From NCBI GenBank assembly GCA_013339765.2, contig CM023453.1, positions 86,618,685 to 86,682,684 of the forward strand: 64,000 bases of DNA, given 5' to 3'. Shown in pieces: positions 41,614 through 51,009 of this stretch; position 1 is the stretch's first letter; each line of letters begins with the position of its first letter. This stretch comes from Haemaphysalis longicornis (lineage: Eukaryota; Arthropoda; Arachnida; Ixodida; Ixodidae). The position numbers were made by a program, and so were the translations under genes. The notes beneath the pieces were generated by a model, which saw only the letters and a program-made list of their open reading frames with translations, was not told the origin of the DNA and did no database searches.

Positions 41614-41687
41614 CGCCCAACGTGGGTCTCGAACCCACGACCCTGAGATTAAGAGTCTCATGCTCTACCGACTGAGGCTAGCCGGGC
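41614..41687 (-). tRNA. tRNA-Lys, array 3 unit 8, extra base in D region
   Basis: 74 nt with an inserted base at TAGC-C-TCAG and one T-stem substitution. Confidence 0.75.
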
Positions 41688-41754
41688 GACGGGAGGAGGG
41701 TTTGCAGACGGCCACCTGCGGCTGCTGCTGCTGAAAGAGGAAAAAAAAGCAGCG

Positions 41755-41827
41755 CGCCCAACGTGGGGCTCGAACCCACGACCCTGAGATTAAGAGTCTC
41801 ATGCTCTACCGACTGAGCTAGCCGGGC
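41755..41827 (-). tRNA. tRNA-Lys-CTT: tRNA-Lys(CTT), array 3 unit 9
   Basis: Consensus copy; the adjoining homopolymer is T8. Confidence 0.95.
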
Positions 41828-41897
41828 GACGGGGAGGAGGGTTTGCAGACGGCCCACCTGCGGCTGCTGCTGCTGAAAGAGGAAAAAAAAGCAGCAG

Positions 41898-41972
41898 CGC
41901 CCAACGTGGGGCTCGAAACCCACGACCCTGAGATTAAGAGTCTCATGCGTCTACCGACTGAGCTAGCCGGGC
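41898..41972 (-). tRNA. tRNA-Lys, array 3 unit 10, two insertions
   Basis: 75 nt with extra bases in the T loop and before the anticodon stem; unlikely to fold normally. Confidence 0.75.
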
Positions 41973-42038
41973 GACAGAAGGAGGGTTTGCAGACGGCCAC
42001 CTGCGGCTGCTGCTGCTGAAAGAGGAAAAAAAGCAGCG

Positions 42039-42111
42039 CGCCCAACGTGGGGCTCGAACCCACGACCCTGAGATTAAGAGTCTCATGCTCTACCGACTGA
42101 GCTAGCCGGGC
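42039..42111 (-). tRNA. tRNA-Lys-CTT: tRNA-Lys(CTT), array 3 unit 11
   Basis: Consensus copy. Confidence 0.95.
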
Positions 42112-42177
42112 GACAGAAGGAGGGTTTGCAGACGGCCACCTGCGGCTGCTGCTGCTGAAAGAGGAAAAAAAGCAGCG

Positions 42178-42252
42178 CGCCCAACGTGGGGCTCGAACCC
42201 ACGACCCTGAGATTAAGAGTCTCATGCTCTATACCGACTGAGCTAGCCGGGC
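42178..42252 (-). tRNA. tRNA-Lys, array 3 unit 12, D-arm insertion
   Basis: 75 nt: GGTATAGAG in place of GGTAGAG adds two bases to the D loop; the rest is consensus and might be tolerated. Confidence 0.8.
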
Positions 42253-42320
42253 GACGGAAGGAGGGTTTGCAGACGGCCACCTAGCGGCTGCATGCTGCTG
42301 AAAGAGGGAAAAAAGCAGCG

Positions 42321-42392
42321 CGCCCAACGTGGGGCTCGAACCCACGACCTGAGATTAAGAGTCTCATGCTCTACCGACTGAGCTAGCCGGGC
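42321..42392 (-). tRNA. tRNA-Lys, array 3 unit 13, one base short
   Basis: 72 nt with one G lost from the variable region (CAGGTC). A homopolymer error is possible. Confidence 0.8.
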
Positions 42393-42458
42393 GACAGAAG
42401 GAGGGTTTGCAGACGGCCACCTACAACTGCAGCTCCTGAAAGAGGAAAAAAAGCAGCG

Positions 42459-42531
42459 CGCCCAACGTGGGGCTCGAACCCACGACCCTGAGATTAAGAG
42501 TCTCATGCTCTACCGACTGAGCTAGCCGGGC
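42459..42531 (-). tRNA. tRNA-Lys-CTT: tRNA-Lys(CTT), array 3 unit 14
   Basis: Consensus copy with the CAACTGCAGCTCC-type spacer. Confidence 0.95.
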
Positions 42532-42597
42532 GACAGAAGGAGGGTTTGCAGACGGCCACCTACAGCTGCAGCTCCTGAAAGAGGAAAAAAAGCAGCG

Positions 42598-42670
42598 CGC
42601 CCAACGTGGGGCTCGAACCCACGACCCTGAGATTAAGAGTCTCATGCTCTACCGACTGAGCTAGCCGGGC
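42598..42670 (-). tRNA. tRNA-Lys-CTT: tRNA-Lys(CTT), array 3 unit 15
   Basis: Consensus copy; its spacer has a private A-to-G change. Confidence 0.95.
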
Positions 42671-42736
42671 GACAGAAGGAGGGTTTGCAGACGGCCACCT
42701 ACAACTGCAGCTCCTGAAAGAGGAAAAAAAGCAGCG

Positions 42737-42809
42737 CGCCCAACGTGGGGCTCGAACCCACGACCCTGAGATTAAGAGTCTCATGCTCTACCGACTGAGC
42801 TAGCCGGGC
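42737..42809 (-). tRNA. tRNA-Lys-CTT: tRNA-Lys(CTT), array 3 unit 16
   Basis: Consensus copy; third consecutive CAACTGCAGCTCC-type spacer lies on its 3' side. Confidence 0.95.
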
Positions 42810-42875
42810 GACAGAAGGAGGGTTTGCAGACGGCCACCTGCGGCTGCTGCTGCTGAAAGAGGAAAAAAAGCAGCG

Positions 42876-42948
42876 CGCCCAACGTGGGGCTCGAACCCAC
42901 GACCCTGAGATTAAGAGTCTCATGCTCTACCGACTGAGCTAGCCGGGC
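42876..42948 (-). tRNA. tRNA-Lys-CTT: tRNA-Lys(CTT), array 3 unit 17
   Basis: Consensus copy. Confidence 0.95.
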
Positions 42949-43014
42949 GACAGAAGGAGGGTTTGCAGACGGCCACCTGCGGCTGCTGCTGCTGAAAGAG
43001 GAAAAAAAGCAGCG

Positions 43015-43087
43015 CGCCCAACGTGGGGCTCGAACCCACGACCCTGAGATTAAGAGTCTCATGCTCTACCGACTGAGCTAGCCGGGC
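43015..43087 (-). tRNA. tRNA-Lys-CTT: tRNA-Lys(CTT), array 3 unit 18
   Basis: Consensus copy. Confidence 0.95.
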
Positions 43088-43153
43088 GACGGGAGGAGGG
43101 TTTGCAGACGGCCACCAGCGGCTGCCCCTGCTGAAAGAGGAAAAAAAGCAGCG

Positions 43154-43226
43154 CGCCCAACGTGGGGCTCGAACCCACGACCCTGAGATTAAGAGTCTCA
43201 TGCTCTACCGACTGAGCTAGCCGGGC
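43154..43226 (-). tRNA. tRNA-Lys-CTT: tRNA-Lys(CTT), array 3 unit 19
   Basis: Consensus copy; its 3' spacer carries GCCCCTGCTG, a mixed variant. Confidence 0.95.
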
Positions 43227-43292
43227 GACGGAAGGAGGGTTTGCAGATGGCCACCTGCAACTGCCGCTGCGGAAAGAGGAAAAAAAGCAGCA

Positions 43293-43326
43293 CGCCCAAC
43301 GTGGGGCTCGAACCCACCGACTGAGC
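43293..43326 (-). pseudogene. tRNA-Lys remnant at LINE C 3' junction
   Basis: 34 nt: GCTCAGTCGG fused to the T arm, with the whole anticodon arm deleted. The LINE C A-tail abuts GCTCAGTCGG, the usual target position. Confidence 0.85.
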
Positions 43327-43417
43327 TTATTTTTTTCTTTATTGCCATACTTTGACAGAAAACAAGCACGCAACCAAGGAAAACAGGTACACAAAGCTGT
43401 AACATATATTGATAAAA

Positions 43418-43441
43418 CTGCTAACAGTCTTTTGTTAGCAG
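43418..43441 (-). promoter_or_regulatory. Conserved 3' UTR hairpin, LINE C
   Basis: CTGCTAAC (43418-43425) pairs with GTTAGCAG (43434-43441), 8-nt loop, 7 nt after the ORF2 stop. Compared with LINE B, one base pair changed from G-C to A-T. Confidence 0.75.
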
Positions 43442-43448
43442 AAAATGG

Positions 43449-46400
43449 CTAAAACTGCTTAAGGTTTGTCAGCGACTCCATTACTGGAAGCCATTCCGGG
43501 GGGTCAGGCTGAGTCTTCCAAACGTCTACAATCAAACGAACAGTTTCTCTAAAGTATGCTTTCGAACGCTTAGCATCAACATCGCGGTGGCGTATAGCCA
43601 TGCGTGATCCAAATGCCGTGCCGTGCAGAGCCAAAACCATCACCACATCGTACGGCAACCCGCCGTCATTCTCGATGGGTATAAACCTGATTCCGTAGGC
43701 GTCTAGAGGGAAATCTTTCTTTAAAGTCCGCTGAAGCACGTCCCAAGAAAAGACCCCATTCCAACATTCTAAAAACGCGTGTTCTACTGTCTCCGGCTTT
43801 TTGCACGGATAACAGTCAACCCCCCACGGAACGTACAGTCCTTTCTCTTTTTGCCATGCTTTGACTGGTAGGACACCCGCGTGGAGCTTAAAAAAGAACG
43901 TTTTCACCCATGGCGGTACCATCATAGATTTCACGCGTTTAAGCACATCCTGGCCTGGCCCTGCACGGTACATTGACCGGTACAGTGGAACTGGAAATAC
44001 AGAGTCAACGAGATCATTATACAATCTTTTCCGCGTAACGCTAGATAGGTATTCCAGCGTGAAGCGGGCACGCAAAAACTGGGTCGCTTGAACAACTTGG
44101 CGGAAGTATCCCTTCATTGTCAAGACAGGGAAACGTGCTGACGCAATAACAAAATCGGGTAACACCACAGACAACTTCATTTGGCAAACAGTACGCAAAA
44201 AGGGGTCTTGTACATCCCGAAGGAAGAGAAAACGATTGACAACCTGCCGCAAAAACAAATGAGACAAGGAAAGGCCCCCGCGACGCACGCGCCGAAACAA
44301 GTTCGTTCCGCTTGTTTTTTCCCGCGTGGACTCCCAAATCAGCACGTCGAAAACGCGGTGCAACGCCTGCACATGCGCACGCGAACAGTGTAACACCTGG
44401 AGCACGTACCATATTTTGCTTATCAAGAACACATTGCAGACTGAGGCTCTTGCAAAAATGGAGAGCCCAGTGCCTTGCCATTTTTCTGCTTTATCACGCA
44501 ATTCAGCTGTCTGTCTGCGCCAATAGGGATCGCTGTCCTCGTAGTTTTCGAGAGGCACACCTAAGTATCTGGTTGGCGCCGTCTGCCAGCTTATGCTTTC
44601 GAACACCTCCGGGGCTTCTTCTCATTGGCCATGCCAGAAACCTAAACATTTGTGCCAGTTCACACTGCTGGCACTGTATTTACAGAAGGCCTTTAGTGTC
44701 TTTACAGCCTCGCTTATGCTGCTTTTATCAACAAAGAAAAGTGCAATGTCGTCGGCATATGCACACACACGCACATCACACGACTGTAGTCGAAAGCCGT
44801 TGATGGTTTTGCTTCCAATAATACTCAAATAAAACCCTTCTACATATACACAGAAAAGCAATGGGGACACCGGGCAACCCTGACGTACGCCACGTTGAAC
44901 CTTCACTGCTTTGCTGAGCGACTTGTTCACAACGAGGCTAGTTGAACACCCACTATACGCCATGCGCATTCCCTGAAGAATAACAGCCCCTACATTTATG
45001 CGCTCTAACATTGCTATAGGGAGCTCGTGTGGTACCTGATCGAACGCGTTCTGCAGGTCTACCTGGAGCATTGCTAGAGAACCTTGAGTGCTGTCGCAAC
45101 ACTCAAGAACACTTCGAGCAGTATGAATGTTCGTTACTACCGACCGCCCCTTTATACCGCATGTTTGACGCGGTCCAACGATGTCCCTAATAACAGACTG
45201 CAAGCGACTAGCCAGAATTTTTATTAAAATCTTATAGTCTACATTAGTGAGACTGATTGGGCGATACCCAGATACAGCTCGGAGCAGATATCTGACCTAG
45301 GAATAAAATGGTGTGCGACTCAAGAAAAGACGGCGGTAACACACGATTCTGATACGCCTGAGCGTATTAGACTGTTAATAGAATGCAGCGCTTAGCCCAT
45401 CGGGGCCAGGCGTCTTTGCTGGGCTCAACTCTTCGATTGCTTTTCTTACTTCATTCTCCGTAATGTCTGTTTCGAGCAGCGCTGACTTCTCTTTGTTTAG
45501 GCATGGGAACAACCTCATAAATTCATCCTTAAACGCCACGACATCAATAGCGTGACATGCAAACAGCTTGTCATAAAAGTTACAAAAACAGCGTTCTATG
45601 CTGGCTAAATCTTTGTACAAGACGCCTTCGCTTTCTATTTCCGCTATCGCATTTCAGCGAGCCTACTTTTTCTCGGAGCATAAGGCTCTTTTGGTCGGCG
45701 CCTCTCCTAGCAGCATCTTTTCTGCTCCTGCGCGAACAAACGCTCCATGATATTTGCCCTTATCTAAGACCTCGAGCTGTGCTTTAACATTCTGTATGTC
45801 ATCTCTGCACGCCCCCGGCGATTTACATTCTTCTACAATAAGAGCGTCGAGATTACTTCGTAGCCTGGCTTCTTTCTTTTTTCATTGCGGAAGAACGTTC
45901 AAGGGCTTTTAGTTTAACCTCTTGTTTGAGCAACTCCCACTTCCGAATGAAGCTTGTCACGCCTGCGCTGCTAAATGAGGCCCGTGCACATGCGTCAACG
46001 GCCTCGACGAATTGATCATCTTGTAGAAGTTTATTGTTCATTTTCCCCAAACCCCAGGAGAACGCATTTCCACGTTTAGCGGCCCAGCCTAGTGTTAACG
46101 ACACCAGACAATAGTCGCTAAAAGAAACTAGGGTCACTTCATAATTGTCACATTCAGGTATGAGTTCTACAGAAAGATACACCCTGTCGAGCCGCGCATG
46201 ACTATTTCCCTGAAAGTGCGTATAGCGAACGCTGCCTGCATTGCTCATGCTATCACCTGCATCTTCCAGGGCGCAGCCGGCTACTATCTCATTCAGTACC
46301 GCCGTACTGGCGTCTGAAATTCGTCGTGCTGCTTTTGTCGCGCGCTGAGCAAACACAATTATAATCGCCCATTAAAATTAAAAGCCGTTCTGTCTCACTC

Positions 46401-46847
46401 CATGGTCGCCTCTCTTCAAAGAAAGCCTTCCTTTTGGCTGTATTGGTAGGCCCGTAGACACACGTTACACGCCATTCATTGGAACAAAACTCGAAGTCGC
46501 ACACAACATACCACCCCTTTTCCGAGGCGGTGACGGTCTTTAGAGCGGCCCCTAATCTTGTCCGAATTCCGAAATCCGATGTCGCAACCCGCAGAAAACC
46601 CGACCGCATACGACACGCACACATAATAGCGCGCAATAAAGGGCCGCACCATACGATCCGTCTGGTCCTCCCTCCCAACCTTGGTCTCTTGCAAGGCTGC
46701 GATGTCCAAATCCTCATCTCTTACGAGTCGATACACCTGATTTTGACGTCTCCGATCAGAAAATACCCTGACATTAAGCGTGGCGATGCGCATTGGTTTG
46801 CTCAAGTAAACCATGTTTAGGAGGGAGCCAGACTTATCGCACAACAC
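43449..46847 (-). pseudogene. LINE C ORF2 with a few lesions
   Basis: Begins MLCDKSGSLLNMVYLSKPMR at 46847 and follows LINE B ORF2 to LTNLKQF at 43449. The RT core AYADDIALFF and the zinc motif CYPCKKPETVEHAFLECW are intact. Lesions: frameshifts near 46600, 46330, 45860-45640 and 45250-45370, and a single in-frame stop near 44620 just after GFWHGQ. The last 385 codons are open. It was lost more recently than LINE A. Confidence 0.9.
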
Positions 46848-47007
46848 TTACATTCATGCAGCACGAAAAAACTATAATGGCAAACTGTTCGCATGGCGAC
46901 GCAGTGAAACATCCCCCTCGCGAGGGGCACGATCAAATGCAGAGCATTTCCGGGGGCGCACGACGTTAAGTAGTTTGCGTTACGTTAATGTTGTTGCACT
47001 TGTGGCA

Positions 47008-47037
47008 ACTGCTGACGAGAGAGCGCTCGTCAGCAGT
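47008..47037. repeat. Perfect hairpin, 12-bp stem
   Basis: ACTGCTGACGAG (47008-47019) and CTCGTCAGCAGT (47026-47037) with a 6-nt loop AGAGCG. Function unknown. Confidence 0.9.
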
Positions 47038-47092
47038 AATTTGAATGAGTCAACGATATAAGGCGCGTTCGTACCGTCCCATTCTGTGTCGG

Positions 47093-47165
47093 CTTTGTGG
47101 CGCAGTGGGTAGAGCACCATGTACATTGCGTTCCGCCCGCAGGGTCGAGAGATCGAAACCAGGCA
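47093..47165 (+). ncRNA. tRNA-like sequence (possible SINE head)
   Basis: GTGGCGCAGTGGGTAGAGCA matches an A box, and AGATCGAAACC about 45 nt later is a weak B box. Arms do not form a clean cloverleaf, so this is a tRNA-derived relic rather than a gene. Confidence 0.45.
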
Positions 47166-47283
47166 CCGGATAGTATTTTCTTTTATATGGTGTAGGGGGA
47201 GGGGTGCGGACAACGATGGTGCGGACTACGACGGGACAACGCGGGTGACATCGTGAGTTACTGAAATGCTCTGCATATAAAAG

Positions 47284-47717
47284 TAATAGAAACAGAGTGC
47301 CTGGAATCGCTGTAGAACTTTGGTCGCGGCCAGCTGCCCGATGAGCTGACGAAATCACGGTGCCTCCGCCGCCAACGATCGGGTCGTTCGTTCTCGAGAG
47401 CAGAAGCTCCGCCCTCCGACCCTCCGATTGGAGCGGCGAGCCGGGCGAGCCGGCGAAAAACGCCGGCAGTGCAGAAGCGGCAAACACAAACTCGTGACGT
47501 GTTTGGATGTTGTTTATTTACACAATATTCTCGGGATGTAGATTGCGCGTGGTCCTCTGCTGGCTGCTCGGTTGCGTTTCGCACACTTTAAAAGTGATTT
47601 TAAATATGTTCTAGGCTGTATTCGCCGCTGATATTTTGCAGATGATGTATATGTGTTCCAACCAATCTATCTCCGAAGTTATCTCGCCCTCAAAATTTTG
47701 GGTCAGTGCCCCTTTAA
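47284..47717. mobile_element. TTAA MITE family 1, truncated inverted copy
   Basis: Read on the minus strand from TTAA (47714-47717), AGGGGCACTGACCCAAAAT and the following 430 bp match the element at 14-440 at high identity, including the frame VNKQHPNTSRVCVCRF. Homology ends at 47284, next to the foldback element. Confidence 0.85.
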
Positions 47718-48505
47718 GCATTTACATTTGCCCTGCCTTGTGGTCTAAAAAAGCCTCCTTACACAAAAATGTGTCCATCGGGTGTTTCATTTGGGTGCGT
47801 GTCTGTGTATACTCAGATTAGTGTGTTAATCTCATCGCAGGAAGGTTAACCCTCCGTCATTGGATCAGCCAACCTAGATTTCCAGCACTTCAAACATCAT
47901 CAAGACTCGGCCACTTTGAATAGGTTTTCACTGTAATGCACATGTTTAGATATATTTTCTGTGATCCCTAACTTATTTTTTATGATCATTCTTTTTAGTC
48001 TTGCAGTTGACTTTTTTCCCGCTATAACATTGAAAGGCTGAAAGGCATTCACTATCTAGTCATTTTTTATACGCATGTTTTAATTGCTATGGCAGCCAAA
48101 TAGAACGGGTTGTTTCTAATTTTTGCCTTTTATGCATATCAAGTTTTTATTTACTCCCACATCTTTTGGTCACCTTTTATTCTATTTTGACTTGTCATGT
48201 TTATTTTGAATAATAAAATTGCTAGTCTTGCAAAAGTTGCTCAGTGTGCTTATTGCTGCATTTAAGGTGTGTCTAGACGCTTTAGCTCAGTCAAATTTGT
48301 CAGGCCACACGAAATGCAGTAAAATGTGGTTATGCTCTCCCACCCATGCAATAGCAAAGTTGTTTTAGATAAAATAAGTTATATATGTGCACTCTTATTC
48401 TGATAACCGCATTTCTATATACCCCTGGACGTAAAACAGGAAGAGAGCTATAAGAGTCGTCTTGATGACATCTTAATAAGATGATAGCAAGATGACTACA
48501 ATGAC
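47718..48505. other. AT-rich stretch without recognisable genes
   Basis: No coding signal or repeat match. From about 48440 to 48890 there are recurring CAAGAC/GTCTTG and CATCTT motifs that resume at 50447-50570, so the flank of the LINE insertion below may be a diverged repeat of its own. Confidence 0.45.
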
Positions 48506-48555
48506 GCTGGCGTCACGGCCGCTCGATGGTTTCCATCGAGCGGCCGTGCTGGCGT
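48506..48555. mobile_element. 34-bp palindromic element with 8-bp target duplication
   Basis: CACGGCCGCTCGATGG-TTT-CCATCGAGCGGCCGT (48514-48547) is a perfect palindrome with a 3-nt loop, flanked by GCTGGCGT on both sides (48506-48513 and 48548-48555). A related 45-bp element is at 57470-57514. An 8-bp duplication is typical of hAT transposons. Confidence 0.75.
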
Positions 48556-48890
48556 AAACTGCTGTGTGTAAACTGCTGTGAGAGGTTTTTCTTTATATCT
48601 CCACAACTACTAGAAAACATCTTCACAAGACATTATGTCTCTATCTGGCATGCTTAGAAAACGTCTCGTAGATTGCTATTCAAAATTTTTGAGAATGTCG
48701 TCAAAATGGAGAATAAACGTTTTGTTGCTTTCAATCCAGATAGCTATGAGGTGTTTAGTGTTCGTCCTGTAAACGTCTTGTTGGAATTTTTAGCAGTCTT
48801 GAGATATCATCAAGAATATCTTGCAAGACGTCTTGTAGCTCAGGCATAGCGTCGCGTTAGCCGAGCTGCAGGATGGCTATCTCCCGTCTT

Positions 48891-50446
48891 GGCAATGTCT
48901 ATAAATGAATGAATAAATTTATTATAGAAGGGATGGCACTCTGGCCTGTTGGGGGAAATAGGGGAAGGGGTTCAGGGTCGATAAAGCTTAAGTTCTGTTG
49001 ACGAGGTAAGCTTCCTTCACGAAGGCCCACAGTCCACGTAGCACGTCGTTGGCGTTATTCCTTGGATAGAGCCAATCCTGCAGAGATGTGACGCCAGGGG
49101 GCTTGTGTCGTGCTCGGATTCCTTCCAGGACCCTACACGACCACAGCAAGTGGCTGATTGTCGGTCTATCTTGGTGGCACAGGGAGCACAGAAGCCGGTC
49201 TGGTGGAACTTGTGCGTTCTTGTGTTGGTGGTAGTGTTCCCAGCGAGCTACGATGTCTTCCGTAAGGGCGTTACCCGTGCGGGCCTTTGTTGGAAGAACT
49301 TGTGCAGCTCGTGGGATGTTGCGGGGTATCGGGTGCTGTAGCTCGGGAATCGTTGCTCTGAGTTTTTTCTTGCTTTCTTCCTGCGTTCCTCAGGGGAAGG
49401 GTTATGTGAAAGAGAAGGCGCTGCAGACTCCGAGGGGTGGTTGAGAATTGTCTCCCTCGCGAGCCTATGGGCCTCCTCATTCCCGGGGTTACCTGTGTGG
49501 CCAGGTATCCACTGCACTTGTATGTCGATGTTATGGTCACGCTGAAAGGTTCCAAAGAGTTCTTTTATACGATGAGGTGTAGTGTGTCGTCGTGGCGGGG
49601 TGCGTAACGCTTTGATGGCTTCGAGGCTATCCGTGAAGATTATAACTCGAGTTCTATTTTCAGCTATAACGTCTGGGATCATGTGGGCACCTAGGAGGAT
49701 GGCTTGCAGTTCGAGTTCAGTAGTGGAAATGAGATTATTAATTGAGAAACACTTCGTGCTCGTTAGGCTTAGGTCGGTTGCATTAAGTGCTATGAGGAGG
49801 CGAGTTTCGTCCATGGACCGATCTGTGTAAATAGTAGCTCCTGTTGATTGCACATTACACGTGACAGTCGCTTGCGTCTTTCGTTGATGGGTGTGGCTAG
49901 TCTTGTGGGTCTTTGTTGGTAACGGCTTCGAGTGGGTAACCAGTACATCTTCCCATGGAGGGTATAGTTGGTTCGAACGCTGTAGCTTTGAAGGAGCGGT
50001 CGTCGAGTTCCAACAGACGTTGACCTTGGGGTGTGAGTAGGCGCTTGTCGTGATCCGTTTGTGTCCGGTGAGTTACAAATTTATGGAGTGGAGGAAGCTG
50101 GCTGTACCGGTATAGCTCTTCTATTTTAGTATGGTGGGGTAGCCCAGTGATTACCCTCAGGGCCTGCAGGTACAAACTTTCCAATTTGCTCATCTGCACT
50201 TGAGTAAGGCGGTAGTGAATGGCTCCGTAACATGCCTTCGATATCAGAACTGCTTGCACTAGGGTACGTGCAACGTCGTTTGTGGCGCCCCAAACTTGTT
50301 AGAGATGCGCTTGATCAAGTGTAGGAGTTTTTTCTATGTTGGTGTCAATTGGTCACGCCATGTTTTGCCTCCACCGTGCGCATGTATCGGTATGCCAAGG
50401 ATTCGTATCCAACCGTCAGAGGGTTGTGTTGGGCAATGTCTATAAA
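48891..50446 (-). mobile_element. I/R1-like LINE, 5'-truncated, with 15-bp target duplication
   Basis: GGCAATGTCTATAAA occurs at 48891-48905 and 50432-50446, bracketing a 1526-bp LINE 3' segment on the minus strand. The 3' end has TGAATGAATAAAT-like sequence and no long A-tail. This is a textbook target-primed insertion with 5' truncation. Confidence 0.88.
48990..50431 (-). pseudogene. I/R1-like LINE ORF2, C-terminal part with RNase H
   Basis: In order: WIRILGIPIHAHGGGKTWRD, LVQAVLISKACYGAIHYRL and LESLYLQALRVITGLPHHTK (end of RT, 50430-50000); then the RNase H domain in the frame 49853-49248 with IYTDRSMD, STTELELQAILLGA, IIFTDSLEAIKAL and PGNEEAHRLA, supplying the Asp-Glu-Asp-Asp set; then, after a frameshift, CSLCHQDRPTISHLLWSC (CX2CX8HX4C). 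Frameshifts and a stop near 50310 make it non-coding. Confidence 0.88.
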
Positions 50447-50594
50447 ACTCTTGATCAGGTGTTGCGTAGACATCTTGGAGATCTTGCCAAGATGTCGTAT
50501 AGAAGTTGGTAGCTGTCCTAATGTGCAGATCAAGCTGTCTTGGACAGCTACACAAGATAAGTTTAAGACTTCTACAACACGTGCTTGTGTTCAC

Positions 50595-50765
50595 TGGGTT
50601 AGTGAGCCTCCAAGTTTCTCCCCGTAGGTGAGTATACAGGTAAGATGCACCCGTCATACACTTTCTACTTCAGCGACAATGGTAGGCCGTCATTCATCAT
50701 CTGAGAATGCCTGCCGAATGGACTCCAACCCATTCTTATCTTTCGAATTACCTCTGCCTCATGGT
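50595..50765 (-). mobile_element. RTE fragment, left arm of an inverted pair
   Basis: Minus-strand VIRKIRMGWSPFGRHSQMMN, then DGLPLSLK and, shifted, CILPVLTY. Same RTE family as at 4146-4815. A similar segment lies inverted at 51010-51168. Confidence 0.8.
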
Positions 50766-51009
50766 TGGCAGCGTATTCATGGGAGATTGTGGCCGTTACT
50801 ACACCAGGGTGGCCAATCCTGCTCTGGTGAGGGAGTGCATTACCGGCAATGGTCGCCGGGGTAAGGCCGCACCCCAAGCCCCTTTGTGCCATTCCATCAA
50901 TACGCGGATTTTTTTTAATCCGATGGGAATTGTCCGGCACCGGGATTCGAACCACGGTCCTTTCTGCACGCGAGGCGGGTGTTCTACCTCTACGCCATCG
51001 CAGAATGGG
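50766..51009 (-). mobile_element. tRNA-Ala-derived SINE
   Basis: On the minus strand the head has A box TGGCGTAGAGG (50987-50997) and perfect B box GGTTCGAATCC (50943-50953); the loop between resembles tRNA-Ala with CGC. The body continues to about 50770 and is shared with the 5605-5745 fragment. Confidence 0.8.

Larger units (their letters stand above)
40556..43326 (-). repeat. tRNA-Lys tandem array 3 (20 units)
   Basis: Nineteen full-length or nearly full-length tRNA-Lys copies plus a truncated one and a 5' head, with 139-bp periodicity: 73-nt gene, CGCTGC, a T7 run (pol III terminator), then a 53-bp spacer. Twelve copies are identical 73-mers. Spacers come in two types (TGCGGCTGCTGCTGCTG and TACAACTGCAGCTCCTG) that are interspersed. 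The array is bounded by LINE B on one side and LINE C on the other. Long minus-strand frames such as the 185-codon one at 41104-41661 arise from the repeats and are not genes. Confidence 0.96.
43327..46865 (-). mobile_element. Tx1/L1-like LINE 'C', 5'-truncated
   Basis: The 3' end with A-tail, AATAAAG and hairpin sits at the tRNA site. Homology to LINE B continues through ORF2 and about 20-40 bp of the ORF1-ORF2 spacer and then ends, so ORF1 is missing. The 5' side abuts unrelated sequence. Confidence 0.88.
46937..47276. mobile_element. Foldback element with 14-bp inverted termini
   Basis: ATGCAGAGCATTTC (46937-46950) is the perfect inverted repeat of GAAATGCTCTGCAT (47263-47276). Inside are a perfect 12-bp-stem hairpin (47008-47037) and a tRNA-like segment (47093-47165). 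It interrupts the family 1 MITE copy that follows. No target duplication recognised. Confidence 0.55.

Noticed and set aside
41104..41661. 185-codon frame rich in SVGRA/RAPRWARCFF
   Set aside because: Translation of tRNA-Lys genes and spacers.
21477..43326. Regular 139-bp repeats as a possible CRISPR array
   Set aside because: The repeated part is a 73-nt tRNA and the spacers are conserved too; this is a eukaryotic tandem gene array.
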